The position numbers were made by a program, and so were the translations under genes. Positions 7,970 to 14,747 of a stretch of DNA of 20,740 bases are shown one piece after another; positions within the stretch are counted from its first letter, which is position 1, and each line of letters starts with the position of its first letter. Source of the stretch: Colivivens sp963645405 (lineage in GTDB: Bacteria > Bacteroidota > Bacteroidia > Bacteroidales > Bacteroidaceae); NCBI GenBank assembly GCA_963645405.1, contig CAVISR010000055.1, positions 1 to 20,740 on the forward strand, read 5' to 3'. Under the pieces are notes generated by a model. That model was not told where the DNA came from. It saw nothing but the letters and a program-made list of their open reading frames with translations, and searched no databases.

Positions 7970-10003
7970 TCACATTTCAAACGTCAGCGTCACGCGGTAG
8001 TTGCGTTTCGGCATCGGGTAGTTAAGTATCACGTCGTAGTCTTGAGAGAAAAGGTTGTTCACCTCCACTGCCACGCGTGCCTTGTAGCCGTCCTTCCAAA
8101 GGAAACTCTTCTGCAACGAGAGGTCGCTGGTGTACCAAGGCTGCGTGTGGTTATAGACGATGTTCTCCTGCTGGTTGTAGCGTTCACCCGTATAGATGAA
8201 ACTGTAGTTGAGTCCCCACGTGTCGTAGTCGACCTGCACCACGGCAGAACCGCTGTGCCATGGGATATAAGGTATTTGGTCACGATAGTAGGTGTCGGCA
8301 GGATTGGTCACATCAATAGCCTCCTGATAGGTGTACTGCAGACGGGTGGTGACATAAAGCTTGCGCATGGGACGCAACGTGGCACTCACCTTGGCATCGA
8401 GGCCAGTGATACGGACTTTTCCGAGGTTAAGCATCGTCCAACGGAACTGTGCCCCCTTGGGATAGGCTACGATTTTGTCCTTCACATTGTTGCGGTAACC
8501 GTCCACCTCCACTGCCCATTCATAGAGGAAGCCTTTGTGCCGCTTGCTGAAGTAAGCAAGTCCAAGGTCGTACTGCGTGGTGTACTCGGGATTGAGCTTT
8601 GAGTTGCCCATCTCGGCATAGTAGAGGTCGTTGAACGTCGGCATACGGAAACTCTTCTTCCAGAAAGCCCTTATGGAGAAACCTACGTTACGGAACGGCT
8701 TATAGTAGGCGAAGACGGCTGGCGACCATGTGTTCTTGTCGTCTGGAGATTCGGCATCACGTGTCACGTCGTGAACATAGTTGTACACCAAGCTGCCCTG
8801 CATCCGGAAGCCACCGAGCAACAATGAAGTAGCAGCAGAAGCCATATGATTCCAGCGAGTCGGGCGTACAAAACCATACATGTCAGCATCCATGTGGTTC
8901 CACTGGAAATCATATGCTCCTGAAACTTTCCAATAGTCGGTGATGTCGAACTGGTGTTGGGTAGAGACGTAGAACTCATTCTGCTTGTACACGTTGTCAA
9001 TCATCATAACCGTGGTGTCTTTATTTACATATTTCGTGCGGAAGTAAGAATACTTCGCCATAAGCTTTGTCTGGTATTTCGGAGTAAACCGTTTCGTGAT
9101 GTAGCCTTGCACAAAGGAGTTGTTGTCGCTTATGCGCTCGCCACGCCGCCACACATTATTGACGATGGCACCAGGCACACCCCGGTCGGATGTGTAGTTG
9201 TATGCCTTGAGCATCCACTCGCCACCATTGATGTCACCAAAGAGTCCTCCCTCCAGTCGGGTGGCACGGATGTCACCATTCTGCCGGACGGCAGTGGTGT
9301 CGTACATTATCTCGTCGGTCTTCACTGCCTTGCGTCTGTAGCGGAACTTATACTTGCCACTGCTGCTGAGCCATTCACTGTTGAAGGAGAGGCGCACACG
9401 CTCGGAGAGTTTGAGTTCGAGAAGCAGGGAAGGATTGATGAGGTCAAACGACCCAGCCTTCAGTTTAGCCCGCAGATTGTATTGCTTGCCGTCGGCAAAC
9501 TCGGGCACTCGAGTCTGCAGATACACCGACCCAGCAGAGGCAAACTCCTTCGCTGCCTGGAATATCTGGCTCTTCTGTCCGTTGTAGAGAGATATGGTCT
9601 GCATGTTGTCGAGCGAATACATGCCAAGGTCCACCTGTCCGTTCTGTGCGTTTGCAAGTTCCACTCCATCATAGAACACGCCCACATGATTGGTGCCCAT
9701 AGAACGGATGTTGACGGTCTTGATTCCCCCTACCCCACCATAATCCTTCAGTTGTACACCAGAAAAGAAACGCAATGCATCAGCCACGTTCAGGCTGTTC
9801 AACCGTTCCAGTTCCTCACTGCCAATCACCTGGGCAGGAATGATTGCCTGTGGATTCTTGCCCACAACAATCACCTCCTTGATAGTATGGATACTGTCAA
9901 GAGCACTCGAATCATGAGATTTTCCAGTTTGTGCATATGTTCCACAAACAGCTGAAGCACACCACATGACGGTGCACAACAGCAAAGAACTTGTTCTGTT
10001 CAT
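7970..10003 (-). CDS. btuB: TonB-dependent outer-membrane vitamin B12 receptor
   Basis: A 677-residue TonB-dependent receptor. It has a signal peptide to about residue 24, a TonB-box-like IKEVIVVG at 41-48, a plug domain of about 50-165 (including VADALRFFSGVQLKDYGG, IRSMGTNHVGVFYDGV and SLYNGQ) and a beta-barrel to the end (RNYRVTLTFEM). The last residue is Met, with the usual aromatic residue two places earlier. It would import corrinoids across the outer membrane using TonB energy. Substrate assignment rests mainly on context: a cobalamin riboswitch lies directly upstream and btuG follows 9 bases downstream. The size is close to Bacteroides BtuB proteins. It is the first gene of a four-gene operon, with a leader of about 340 bases. 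Genes for periplasmic binding and inner-membrane transport (btuF, btuC, btuD) are not in the window. Confidence 0.93.
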   Translation of the reverse strand: MNRTSSLLLCTVMWCASAVCGTYAQTGKSHDSSALDSIHTIKEVIVVGKNPQAIIPAQVIGSEELERLNSLNVADALRFFSGVQLKDYGGVGGIKTVNIRSMGTNHVGVFYDGVELANAQNGQVDLGMYSLDNMQTISLYNGQKSQIFQAAKEFASAGSVYLQTRVPEFADGKQYNLRAKLKAGSFDLINPSLLLELKLSERVRLSFNSEWLSSSGKYKFRYRRKAVKTDEIMYDTTAVRQNGDIRATRLEGGLFGDINGGEWMLKAYNYTSDRGVPGAIVNNVWRRGERISDNNSFVQGYITKRFTPKYQTKLMAKYSYFRTKYVNKDTTVMMIDNVYKQNEFYVSTQHQFDITDYWKVSGAYDFQWNHMDADMYGFVRPTRWNHMASAATSLLLGGFRMQGSLVYNYVHDVTRDAESPDDKNTWSPAVFAYYKPFRNVGFSIRAFWKKSFRMPTFNDLYYAEMGNSKLNPEYTTQYDLGLAYFSKRHKGFLYEWAVEVDGYRNNVKDKIVAYPKGAQFRWTMLNLGKVRITGLDAKVSATLRPMRKLYVTTRLQYTYQEAIDVTNPADTYYRDQIPYIPWHSGSAVVQVDYDTWGLNYSFIYTGERYNQQENIVYNHTQPWYTSDLSLQKSFLWKDGYKARVAVEVNNLFSQDYDVILNYPMPKRNYRVTLTFEM

Positions 10004-10030
10004 TCAGTTTCAACCTTGCTATGTCTTCAT

Positions 10031-10094
10031 CCCAGCCCATCCCACGGGGCTTGATAAAACTGGCTACACCAAGGCTCGTCTCTTCAACAAGAGA
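10031..10094 (-). promoter_or_regulatory. Possible expression platform of the riboswitch
   Basis: Between the riboswitch core and btuB two hairpins can form: TCTCTT/AAGAGA with a 4-base loop (10079-10094) and AGCCC/GGGCT (10034-10051). The second could alternatively be enclosed in a longer CCAG/CTGG pairing. Neither is followed by a run of T on the minus strand, so control of ribosome access is more likely than transcription termination. This is inference from pairing only. Confidence 0.35.
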
Positions 10095-10101
10095 AAGTAT
10101 G

Positions 10102-10298
10102 GCGAAGCAACAATGGCAGGTCTTCTGACTTACGTCCAAAAACTTGGTTGAGTGACAAGCGAGTCTTCCCGAAGAAAATGTTGTCAGTGACTCATTGAAT
10201 GCTTGTCCTCTCTGCCCGAGAGCAGAAATATGGACGATTACAGCAGCGGGACTGTCCGGGATTCTCACCCGATTCCCTTTTTAATCGCACAGCATCGC
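10102..10298 (-). promoter_or_regulatory. Cobalamin riboswitch controlling the btuB operon
   Basis: Read on the minus strand, the leader contains the conserved parts of the B12 element in order. First is GGGAATC, then GGTGAGAATCC (10259-10269), then GGACAGTCCCGCTGCTGTAA. The B12 box AGTCAGAAGACCTGCC (10115-10130) comes near the end. The ends can close as a P1 helix: GCGATGC (10292-10298) with GCTTCGC (10102-10108), one mismatch. The known action of this class is to shut off expression when adenosylcobalamin or another corrinoid is bound, so B12 starvation should turn on btuB, btuG and the two following genes. Confidence 0.95.
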
Positions 10299-10347
10299 AT
10301 ATTCCGTCTGAAGGAACTGAAACGCTGGAGCGAACCCATTGTCGGTG

Positions 10348-10381
10348 CAAAGTTACAAAAGTTTTATTACACTGTTTCCAA
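10348..10381 (-). promoter_or_regulatory. Promoter of the B12 uptake operon
   Basis: On the minus strand TAACTTTG (10348-10355) matches the Bacteroidetes -7 consensus exactly. A TTGG-like -33 element lies at about 10378-10381, 22 bases upstream, slightly longer than usual. Transcription would start near 10342, about 45 bases before the riboswitch P1 helix. Confidence 0.65.
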
Positions 10382-10430
10382 TAGATATGTTTTTTCGGAA
10401 GAAATGAATAGAAGAATTTGATAAGTGCTA

Positions 10431-10513
10431 CAGAAAAGCAGCTGGAGTGAAGACTTTGTCAAGTAGGACTCTGCAGAAAAGCAGGTGTAAAGATGGTTTT
10501 GTCAAGTGGAACT
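10431..10513. repeat. Degenerate 40-base tandem duplication
   Basis: CAGAAAAGCAG opens both copies (10431-10470 and 10474-10513) and TTTGTCAAGT followed by a GGA-containing end closes both. The middles have diverged. The repeat lies just upstream of the B12 operon promoter and downstream of the DUF5606 terminator, with no gene over it. Confidence 0.75.
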
Positions 10514-10571
10514 GGAAGCAAGTGAAACTGGAAGTTTGAAGGTGATTAATGCCAAAGGCAAGTGACGGTAC

Positions 10572-10600
10572 AAAAAAGCTGAATCCTTAATGGACTCAGC
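10572..10600 (-). terminator. Intrinsic terminator after the nusB-to-DUF5606 operon
   Basis: Read on the minus strand, GCTGAGTCC pairs with GGATTCAGC (9-base stem with one mismatch, 5-base loop) and is followed directly by TTTTTTG. It lies about 135 bases after the DUF5606 stop and so ends the minus-strand housekeeping operon before the B12 operon promoter. Confidence 0.75.
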
Positions 10601-10604
10601 CCTA

Positions 10605-10709
10605 TTGTGTATCGCATAATCATGCACAAGGATAATATCGCATAATCACGCACAAGAGATGTCTTGTATAATTGCTTAGCCGGAATAATACCGCATAATC
10701 ACACACAAG
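10605..10709. repeat. Three dispersed copies of a 21-base element
   Basis: TATCGCATAATCATGCACAAG at 10610-10630 recurs with one change at 10636-10656 and with three changes at 10689-10709. Start-to-start distances are 26 and 53 bases, roughly one and two periods. A weak inverted likeness (CTTGTATAATTGC) sits between copies two and three. Copy one can form an 8-base stem, TTGTGTAT with ATGCACAA (10605-10629). No gene overlaps. Confidence 0.8.
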
Positions 10710-10733
10710 CAGTCGTTGCGTACCCAAGCCTAA

Positions 10734-11189
10734 TTATTCTGCTGACGGAGCATCAGCCTGTGCTTCTGCATCCGATGCGTCTTCTTTCTTTTCTTCCACG
10801 AATTCTGTTACACCTGCTCCAATGAGGATGTTGTACCATGCAATGACCTTGCGCATGTCGCTCACATGTACGCGGTCGGTGTCGTAGTTTGGAAGCACCT
10901 TTGCGAAGAAAGCAATGACTTCTTCATTGTCTGCCTTCTTGTGGTTGATGTCGACTGATTTGCCCTCGTATTCCCTCTTTATTGAATCGAACACGCCTGG
11001 CAGTGGAGTCTCGCCTCCGTCGTTTGTGTAGATTGAGATATCGGCTACCGACACCACTCTGTCTGTGGCATAAGCCGGCATACGTTTCTTCTTCTCGTCC
11101 ATAGATTCCACTATCAGCATGTTTACCCCTCTGCTCACGAGCTTGTAGAGACCGGGTTTGCCTGATATGGCCAAAATTTCCTTGATCAT
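10734..11189 (-). CDS. DUF5606 family protein
   Basis: A 151-residue cytosolic protein matching the Bacteroidetes-specific DUF5606 family, with the hallmark start MIKEILAISGKPGLYKLVSR. The family has no proven function. The C-terminal about 20 residues are acidic and alanine-rich (ending EAQADAPSAE) and are probably disordered. I chose ATG 11189 because the family begins there; an upstream in-frame ATG at 11225 would add twelve unrelated residues. It is the last gene of the nusB operon, 52 bases after coaE, and is followed by an intrinsic terminator. The order coaE then DUF5606 recurs, as far as I recall, in related genomes, which suggests a housekeeping role. Confidence 0.88.
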   Translation of the reverse strand: MIKEILAISGKPGLYKLVSRGVNMLIVESMDEKKKRMPAYATDRVVSVADISIYTNDGGETPLPGVFDSIKREYEGKSVDINHKKADNEEVIAFFAKVLPNYDTDRVHVSDMRKVIAWYNILIGAGVTEFVEEKKEDASDAEAQADAPSAE

Positions 11190-11241
11190 ACTATTTTTCT
11201 TTTGAAATAGATTTATGGGTGGCAACCTGAAGTCGCCGCCC

Positions 11242-11808
11242 TTATATTTGTATACTCTGTAATTGTTTCAGTATGTTGTTGTTTCCGTTGTTGATGATGC
11301 AGAAGTCTGCAAGACGCATCTTCACTGCCTCGGGTATCTGTGTCTTCACGCGGCGTGTCACCTCCATGCGGTTGAGTTTGTCACGATGGATGATACGGTG
11401 TATGCGTACGTCGTCGGAGGCATAGACATAGAGCACCTTGTCGACGAGCTGGTCGAAGCCCGACTCGTAGAGTATGGCACATTCCATGAAAATGACGTCG
11501 GCATCCTGCAGCTTGCTCCACATCTGGAAATCGGTTTTCACCTTTGGATGCACCAAAGCATTGATCTTCTCCTGGTTCTCCTTATTTGCATAAAGGAACT
11601 CTGCAATGACAGGCTTGTTGAGTTCGCCCTTGTCGGTGAATGCGTTTTCTCCGACGAGTTCTATCAAGCCTGCCTTGATGTCGGCATCATCCACCATCAA
11701 GCGGCGTGCACGGTCGTCGCAGCTATAAACCGGAAAACCTTGTTTTCTAAGAACATTTGAGATGTAGGTCTTTCCACATCCCATTCCCCCTGTAATTCCT
11801 ATTATCAT
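11242..11808 (-). CDS. coaE: Dephospho-CoA kinase
   Basis: CoaE phosphorylates the 3'-hydroxyl of dephospho-CoA with ATP, the last step of coenzyme A synthesis in the cytosol. The 188-residue protein has the P-loop GITGGMGCGKT at residues 4-14, the segment PVYSCDDRARRL near 26-37, LVHPKV near 84-90, and the lid-region arginines around HRDKLNRMEVTRR. It is slightly shorter than the usual 195-210 residues, mainly at the C-terminus. It starts 3 bases after the ybbR-like stop, so translation is probably coupled. Confidence 0.95.
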   Translation of the reverse strand: MIIGITGGMGCGKTYISNVLRKQGFPVYSCDDRARRLMVDDADIKAGLIELVGENAFTDKGELNKPVIAEFLYANKENQEKINALVHPKVKTDFQMWSKLQDADVIFMECAILYESGFDQLVDKVLYVYASDDVRIHRIIHRDKLNRMEVTRRVKTQIPEAVKMRLADFCIINNGNNNILKQLQSIQI

Positions 11809-11811
11809 AAA

Positions 11812-12819
11812 TCAATCTTCTTGTTGTTCTATTACATAATCCACATACTCGGGATTTATTTTCACATTATATATTCCATTAGGTTTGTCGCGCACAACCA
11901 GCTTGCATTTGCTGTCGCCCGGCTTGATGGAGTTGAAGTCGACCACCACGAGGAAGTCGTCGGCAACTATCTTGCTGAACATTGTGGCGCTGACACGGAA
12001 GGACACGTCTGCCATGAGCGGAAACGTGCGCAGAATCTTGTCCTGCGGTATGTTGGCACAATAGATGGACACCTTGAGGGTCTTGCTGGTAAACAGGTCG
12101 ACACATGCATTTATGTCAATGGAGTCGGGCACCATCTTCACGCCTTTTATCTTCTGCAGGGCTACCCGGAAACGTATTGAGTCTTCCACATCGGTGTAGG
12201 TCACCGGTTCGGTGTACACAGCCTTGATGGTGTCGTACTGTGGCGACGGAGCATAAATGTCCACGTATTGCGGAATCAAGTCCAAGCCGCACAGGATGTG
12301 CTGGTCGGATGTCCGCACCTTTCCCTTGAACACTACCGGCACTTGTCGGTGTTCTCCCATCGAATAGTAGATTTCCACTGAAGATGGATTGACCGACGAG
12401 TAGTTGACACTGGCAGGCAGTTCCTTTGCCATGACCTTCTTCCAGATGTAGTTGTCGATGCTCAGCACACCGCCAATCTTCGACAAGTCGGAATAGTCCA
12501 CGCTTAGTATCTTGTCCTTCTTGGTCAGCATGTATTGCAGGATGACAAAGCCCTTGCCCGAAAGCGACACGCTGACAGTTCGAGGGACCTCAGACGTGAA
12601 CAACACGTTCTTCGGGACATTTACAATACGCAGGATGTACTCCACATTGACTGTGGTGTGGTCCTTGAATGTCTGGGAGAACCAGAAGGCTATGGCTACG
12701 AGCAGGAACATGGCAAAGAGGACAATCTCCCGGTTCGCCCTGATAAGGCGGAACCTGCGTCCCATCCGCCGGAACATTGTGCCTATCTGTTTTGCCAGCA
12801 CGCCCAGTCCTGAGTCCAT
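11812..12819 (-). CDS. YbbR-like domain protein, membrane anchored
   Basis: A 335-residue protein with a basic N-terminal stretch (RRMGRRFRLIRANR), one membrane segment at about residues 32-47, and a long extracytoplasmic part of repeated beta-rich YbbR-type modules (for example VPKNVLFTSEVPRTVSVSLS and, later, PDSIDINACVDLF). In Firmicutes the related CdaR regulates the diadenylate cyclase CdaA, but no cdaA is seen here, so the role in this group is open. It lies between yajC (50 bases upstream) and coaE (3 bases downstream), an order typical of Bacteroidales. The start at 12819 is not certain, because ATG codons a few residues further in would also leave the membrane segment intact. Confidence 0.85.
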   Translation of the reverse strand: MDSGLGVLAKQIGTMFRRMGRRFRLIRANREIVLFAMFLLVAIAFWFSQTFKDHTTVNVEYILRIVNVPKNVLFTSEVPRTVSVSLSGKGFVILQYMLTKKDKILSVDYSDLSKIGGVLSIDNYIWKKVMAKELPASVNYSSVNPSSVEIYYSMGEHRQVPVVFKGKVRTSDQHILCGLDLIPQYVDIYAPSPQYDTIKAVYTEPVTYTDVEDSIRFRVALQKIKGVKMVPDSIDINACVDLFTSKTLKVSIYCANIPQDKILRTFPLMADVSFRVSATMFSKIVADDFLVVVDFNSIKPGDSKCKLVVRDKPNGIYNVKINPEYVDYVIEQQED

Positions 12820-12869
12820 ACCGTCAGTCGAGTAAAACCTAACCCTTACGTATCAATGTGCCTCAGCCG

Positions 12870-13196
12870 TTACTTCTGCACTGCCTGGTTGGAATCGGCA
12901 AACACGTAGTTGCGGTCAATTTGGATTGACACTCCCTTTGCGATTTCAAGAGTAAGTACGCCAGTTGCGTTGTCGATTGCCTTCACTACTCCAAACACAC
13001 CGCCGGCAGTCACTACCTTTGAGCCTACTTCCAGTGCATTGCGGAACTTCTGGATTTCCTTTTGGCGCTTTTGCTGTGGGCGTATCATGAAGAAATACAT
13101 GATAGCGAACAGAAGTACCAGCATGATAATCATGGTGTAGTCGAAACCTCCCTTGGAGGATGCTGCAGCTGCTGACTGCAATAATACCAAATTCAT
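12870..13196 (-). CDS. yajC: Preprotein translocase subunit YajC
   Basis: A 108-residue protein with one membrane segment at about residues 20-38 (MIIMLVLLFAIMYFFMIRPQ), then the YajC signature RPQQKRQKEIQKFRNAL and the cytosolic small beta domain (GSKVVTAGGVFGVV, then IDRNYVF). YajC associates with SecDF at the inner membrane and helps Sec-dependent export. Length is normal. It begins 21 bases after the nusB stop and is co-transcribed with it. Confidence 0.95.
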   Translation of the reverse strand: MNLVLLQSAAAASSKGGFDYTMIIMLVLLFAIMYFFMIRPQQKRQKEIQKFRNALEVGSKVVTAGGVFGVVKAIDNATGVLTLEIAKGVSIQIDRNYVFADSNQAVQK

Positions 13197-13217
13197 AATT
13201 CAAATCTTTTTACGAGG

Positions 13218-14144
13218 TTATTTTTTCAATATCTTGTGTTCTTTCTGAAGTTGCTTTGTCACGTTGTCGAGTATTCCGTTGATGTACATGTAGCTCTTTT
13301 GCGTGCTGTAGTACTTGGCTGCCTCAACATACTCGTTGATGGTGACCGACACCGGGATATCGGGGAACGAGATGACTTCTGCCAATGCCACCTGCATTAT
13401 GACCACGTCCATGTCGGCAAGACGCTCAAACTCCCAGTTCTTTGCGCTTTCCTTTATCAGCGACTGGCAGTAGGCACCCTCTTCGATGGCTTTCCTCATG
13501 AGTTGCACGGCAAAGTCCTGGTCGTTGGCATTGCGGAACTGCGGTACAAGCTGTGTGTCGGCATCCGACTTCTCGTCAAACATCTTGATGGTCCTCAGCA
13601 CGAAGGTGTCTACCACGACTCTGTCGTCGTTCCAGTAGATGCTCTTGTTCTCAAGAGTCTCGTCGACATCAGCCGACTTGGCAATTACATTTGAGTAGAG
13701 CTTCTTCCACAGGTTGCGGTCGTCATCATAACTCACTGTCTCCTTCACCATGTAGGCGGCATAGTCCACCGTCTCTGTGATGCTGTCATACAGTTTGCGC
13801 AACAGTTTGCGGTCGTCTGCCCAGCTCAACTTGCGTGACTCCACATAGCTCATCAGTTGCGTGTTGGATGCAAGCTGTGCAATGAACCGGTTTTCCACGA
13901 AGCGGGTACTGACGGGGGTGTCTATGTGAGCAAACATATTGCGCTCCTTTTGTTCGTTCACCGCCTCGTCAGCGGTACGGGTGATGTCTACCATTAACAG
14001 AAGCAGATAGTTATACAAATCATAGGCCTTGGTCAGGCTCAACAACAATTCCTTCACTACACCTTCCACTGTCCTTCCTCCGTTCATGCGATAAGCATAC
14101 AAGAGTTGGACGATAATCAGTCTTATCAACGTTCGATTTATCAT
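13218..14144 (-). CDS. nusB: Transcription antitermination factor NusB, long Bacteroidetes form
   Basis: NusB binds boxA RNA together with NusE (S10) and supports rRNA antitermination. This form has 308 residues, about twice the E. coli length. The classic NusB helical domain occupies roughly residues 180-300, with ADMDVVIMQVALAEVISFPD and VTINEYVEAAKYYSTQKSYM (motif N-E-x-V-E-x-A-K) followed by INGILD. The N-terminal half begins INRTLIRLIIVQLLYAY and matches the extension seen in other Bacteroidetes. It is the first gene of the operon; a -7 element lies 32-39 bases upstream. Confidence 0.92.
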   Translation of the reverse strand: MINRTLIRLIIVQLLYAYRMNGGRTVEGVVKELLLSLTKAYDLYNYLLLLMVDITRTADEAVNEQKERNMFAHIDTPVSTRFVENRFIAQLASNTQLMSYVESRKLSWADDRKLLRKLYDSITETVDYAAYMVKETVSYDDDRNLWKKLYSNVIAKSADVDETLENKSIYWNDDRVVVDTFVLRTIKMFDEKSDADTQLVPQFRNANDQDFAVQLMRKAIEEGAYCQSLIKESAKNWEFERLADMDVVIMQVALAEVISFPDIPVSVTINEYVEAAKYYSTQKSYMYINGILDNVTKQLQKEHKILKK

Positions 14145-14175
14145 AACAAAGAACTCTCAGTTTTATTTTATGATG

Positions 14176-14183
14176 CAAATTTA
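14176..14183 (-). promoter_or_regulatory. -7 promoter element of the nusB operon
   Basis: TAAATTTG on the minus strand matches TAnnTTTG exactly and places the start of transcription near 14170, giving a leader of about 26 bases before the nusB ATG. I see no good -33 box at the normal distance. Confidence 0.5.
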
Positions 14184-14203
14184 GAACTTTTCTCGAAGAA
14201 TAC

Positions 14204-14234
14204 TTGCATGAATCAAAAAAAAAAGAGAATTTTG
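14204..14234 (+). promoter_or_regulatory. Probable promoter of the DUF3276 gene
   Basis: TTG (14204-14206) is followed after 20 bases by GAATTTTG (14227-14234), which matches the -7 consensus at seven of eight positions. This gives a leader of about 36 bases to the ATG at 14276. It is back to back with the nusB promoter. Confidence 0.5.
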
Positions 14235-14275
14235 CACCGTAATTTATTTGTAGAACCCACAAAACAACCAAGACA

Positions 14276-14593
14276 ATGACTAATTCAGACAAAGAGATTG
14301 TCTTTTCAGAATGTGTGAAAGCTGGGAAGAGAACGTACTACTTCGACGTGAGACAAAGCCGCAATGGCGACAAGTACATTTCAATTACCGAGAGCAAGAA
14401 AATCGTGTCCGGACCCGAGGACGACCCGCAGGTCACCTTCGAGAAGCACAAGGTGTTCCTCTACAAGGAAGACTTCGACAAGTTCTCCAATGCATTCCAC
14501 AATGCACTTGAAGTTGCAAAGGAAGGTCTTCAGCAAGACGGCGGGGAGCAAAGCGAGTATGGCGACAGCACAGACATCGACATAACGTTCTGA
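14276..14593 (+). CDS. DUF3276 (PUR-like) nucleic-acid-binding protein
   Basis: A 105-residue cytosolic protein of the DUF3276 family, which has the PUR-domain fold; the Borrelia relative binds single-stranded DNA and RNA. Recognisable segments are KIVSGPEDDPQ in the middle, GKRTYYFDVRQSRNGDKYISI before it and KHKVFLYKEDFDKFSNAFHN after it. Such proteins are usually small, single-copy and conserved in Bacteroidetes; the cellular role here is unknown. The last about 15 residues are acidic and polar. It is divergent from nusB across 131 bases carrying both promoters. Confidence 0.88.
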   Translation: MTNSDKEIVFSECVKAGKRTYYFDVRQSRNGDKYISITESKKIVSGPEDDPQVTFEKHKVFLYKEDFDKFSNAFHNALEVAKEGLQQDGGEQSEYGDSTDIDITF

Positions 14594-14607
14594 ACCGGCA
14601 ACGACTG

Positions 14608-14639
14608 ACGGACTGCAGAGAAAGCAGCCAACCGTCCGT
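14608..14639 (+). other. Nested inverted repeat after the DUF3276 gene
   Basis: ACGGAC (14608-14613) pairs with GTCCGT (14634-14639), with CTGC/GCAG nested inside. There is no T-run after it, so it is not a normal intrinsic terminator. It may be a weak pause or processing site between DUF3276 and the next gene, or chance. Confidence 0.3.
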
Positions 14640-14747
14640 AAGACATCGGCAGAACACTCTGAATGTCGTGTTCAAGCACAGCAACAGTTGTGCGGAATGA
14701 CGGTTGTGTGCCTACAAATCAAATACATCTCAAACCAATAACAGTCT

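Noticed and set aside
8954..9955. Long plus-strand open frame opposite btuB (and others opposite btuG, the surface lipoprotein and preA)
   Set aside because: These are antisense shadows of well-supported genes; their translations show no domain and are rich in residues expected from reversed codons.
9966..10384. Small plus-strand and minus-strand open frames in the btuB leader
   Set aside because: The interval is the cobalamin riboswitch and its platform; no coding signal.
10610..10709. CRISPR-like array
   Set aside because: Repeats are 21 bases with changes, spacers are 5 and 32 bases, and there are no cas genes in the window.
14608..14639. Intrinsic terminator after the DUF3276 gene
   Set aside because: The inverted repeat has a short stem and no T-run, so it is listed only as an inverted repeat.
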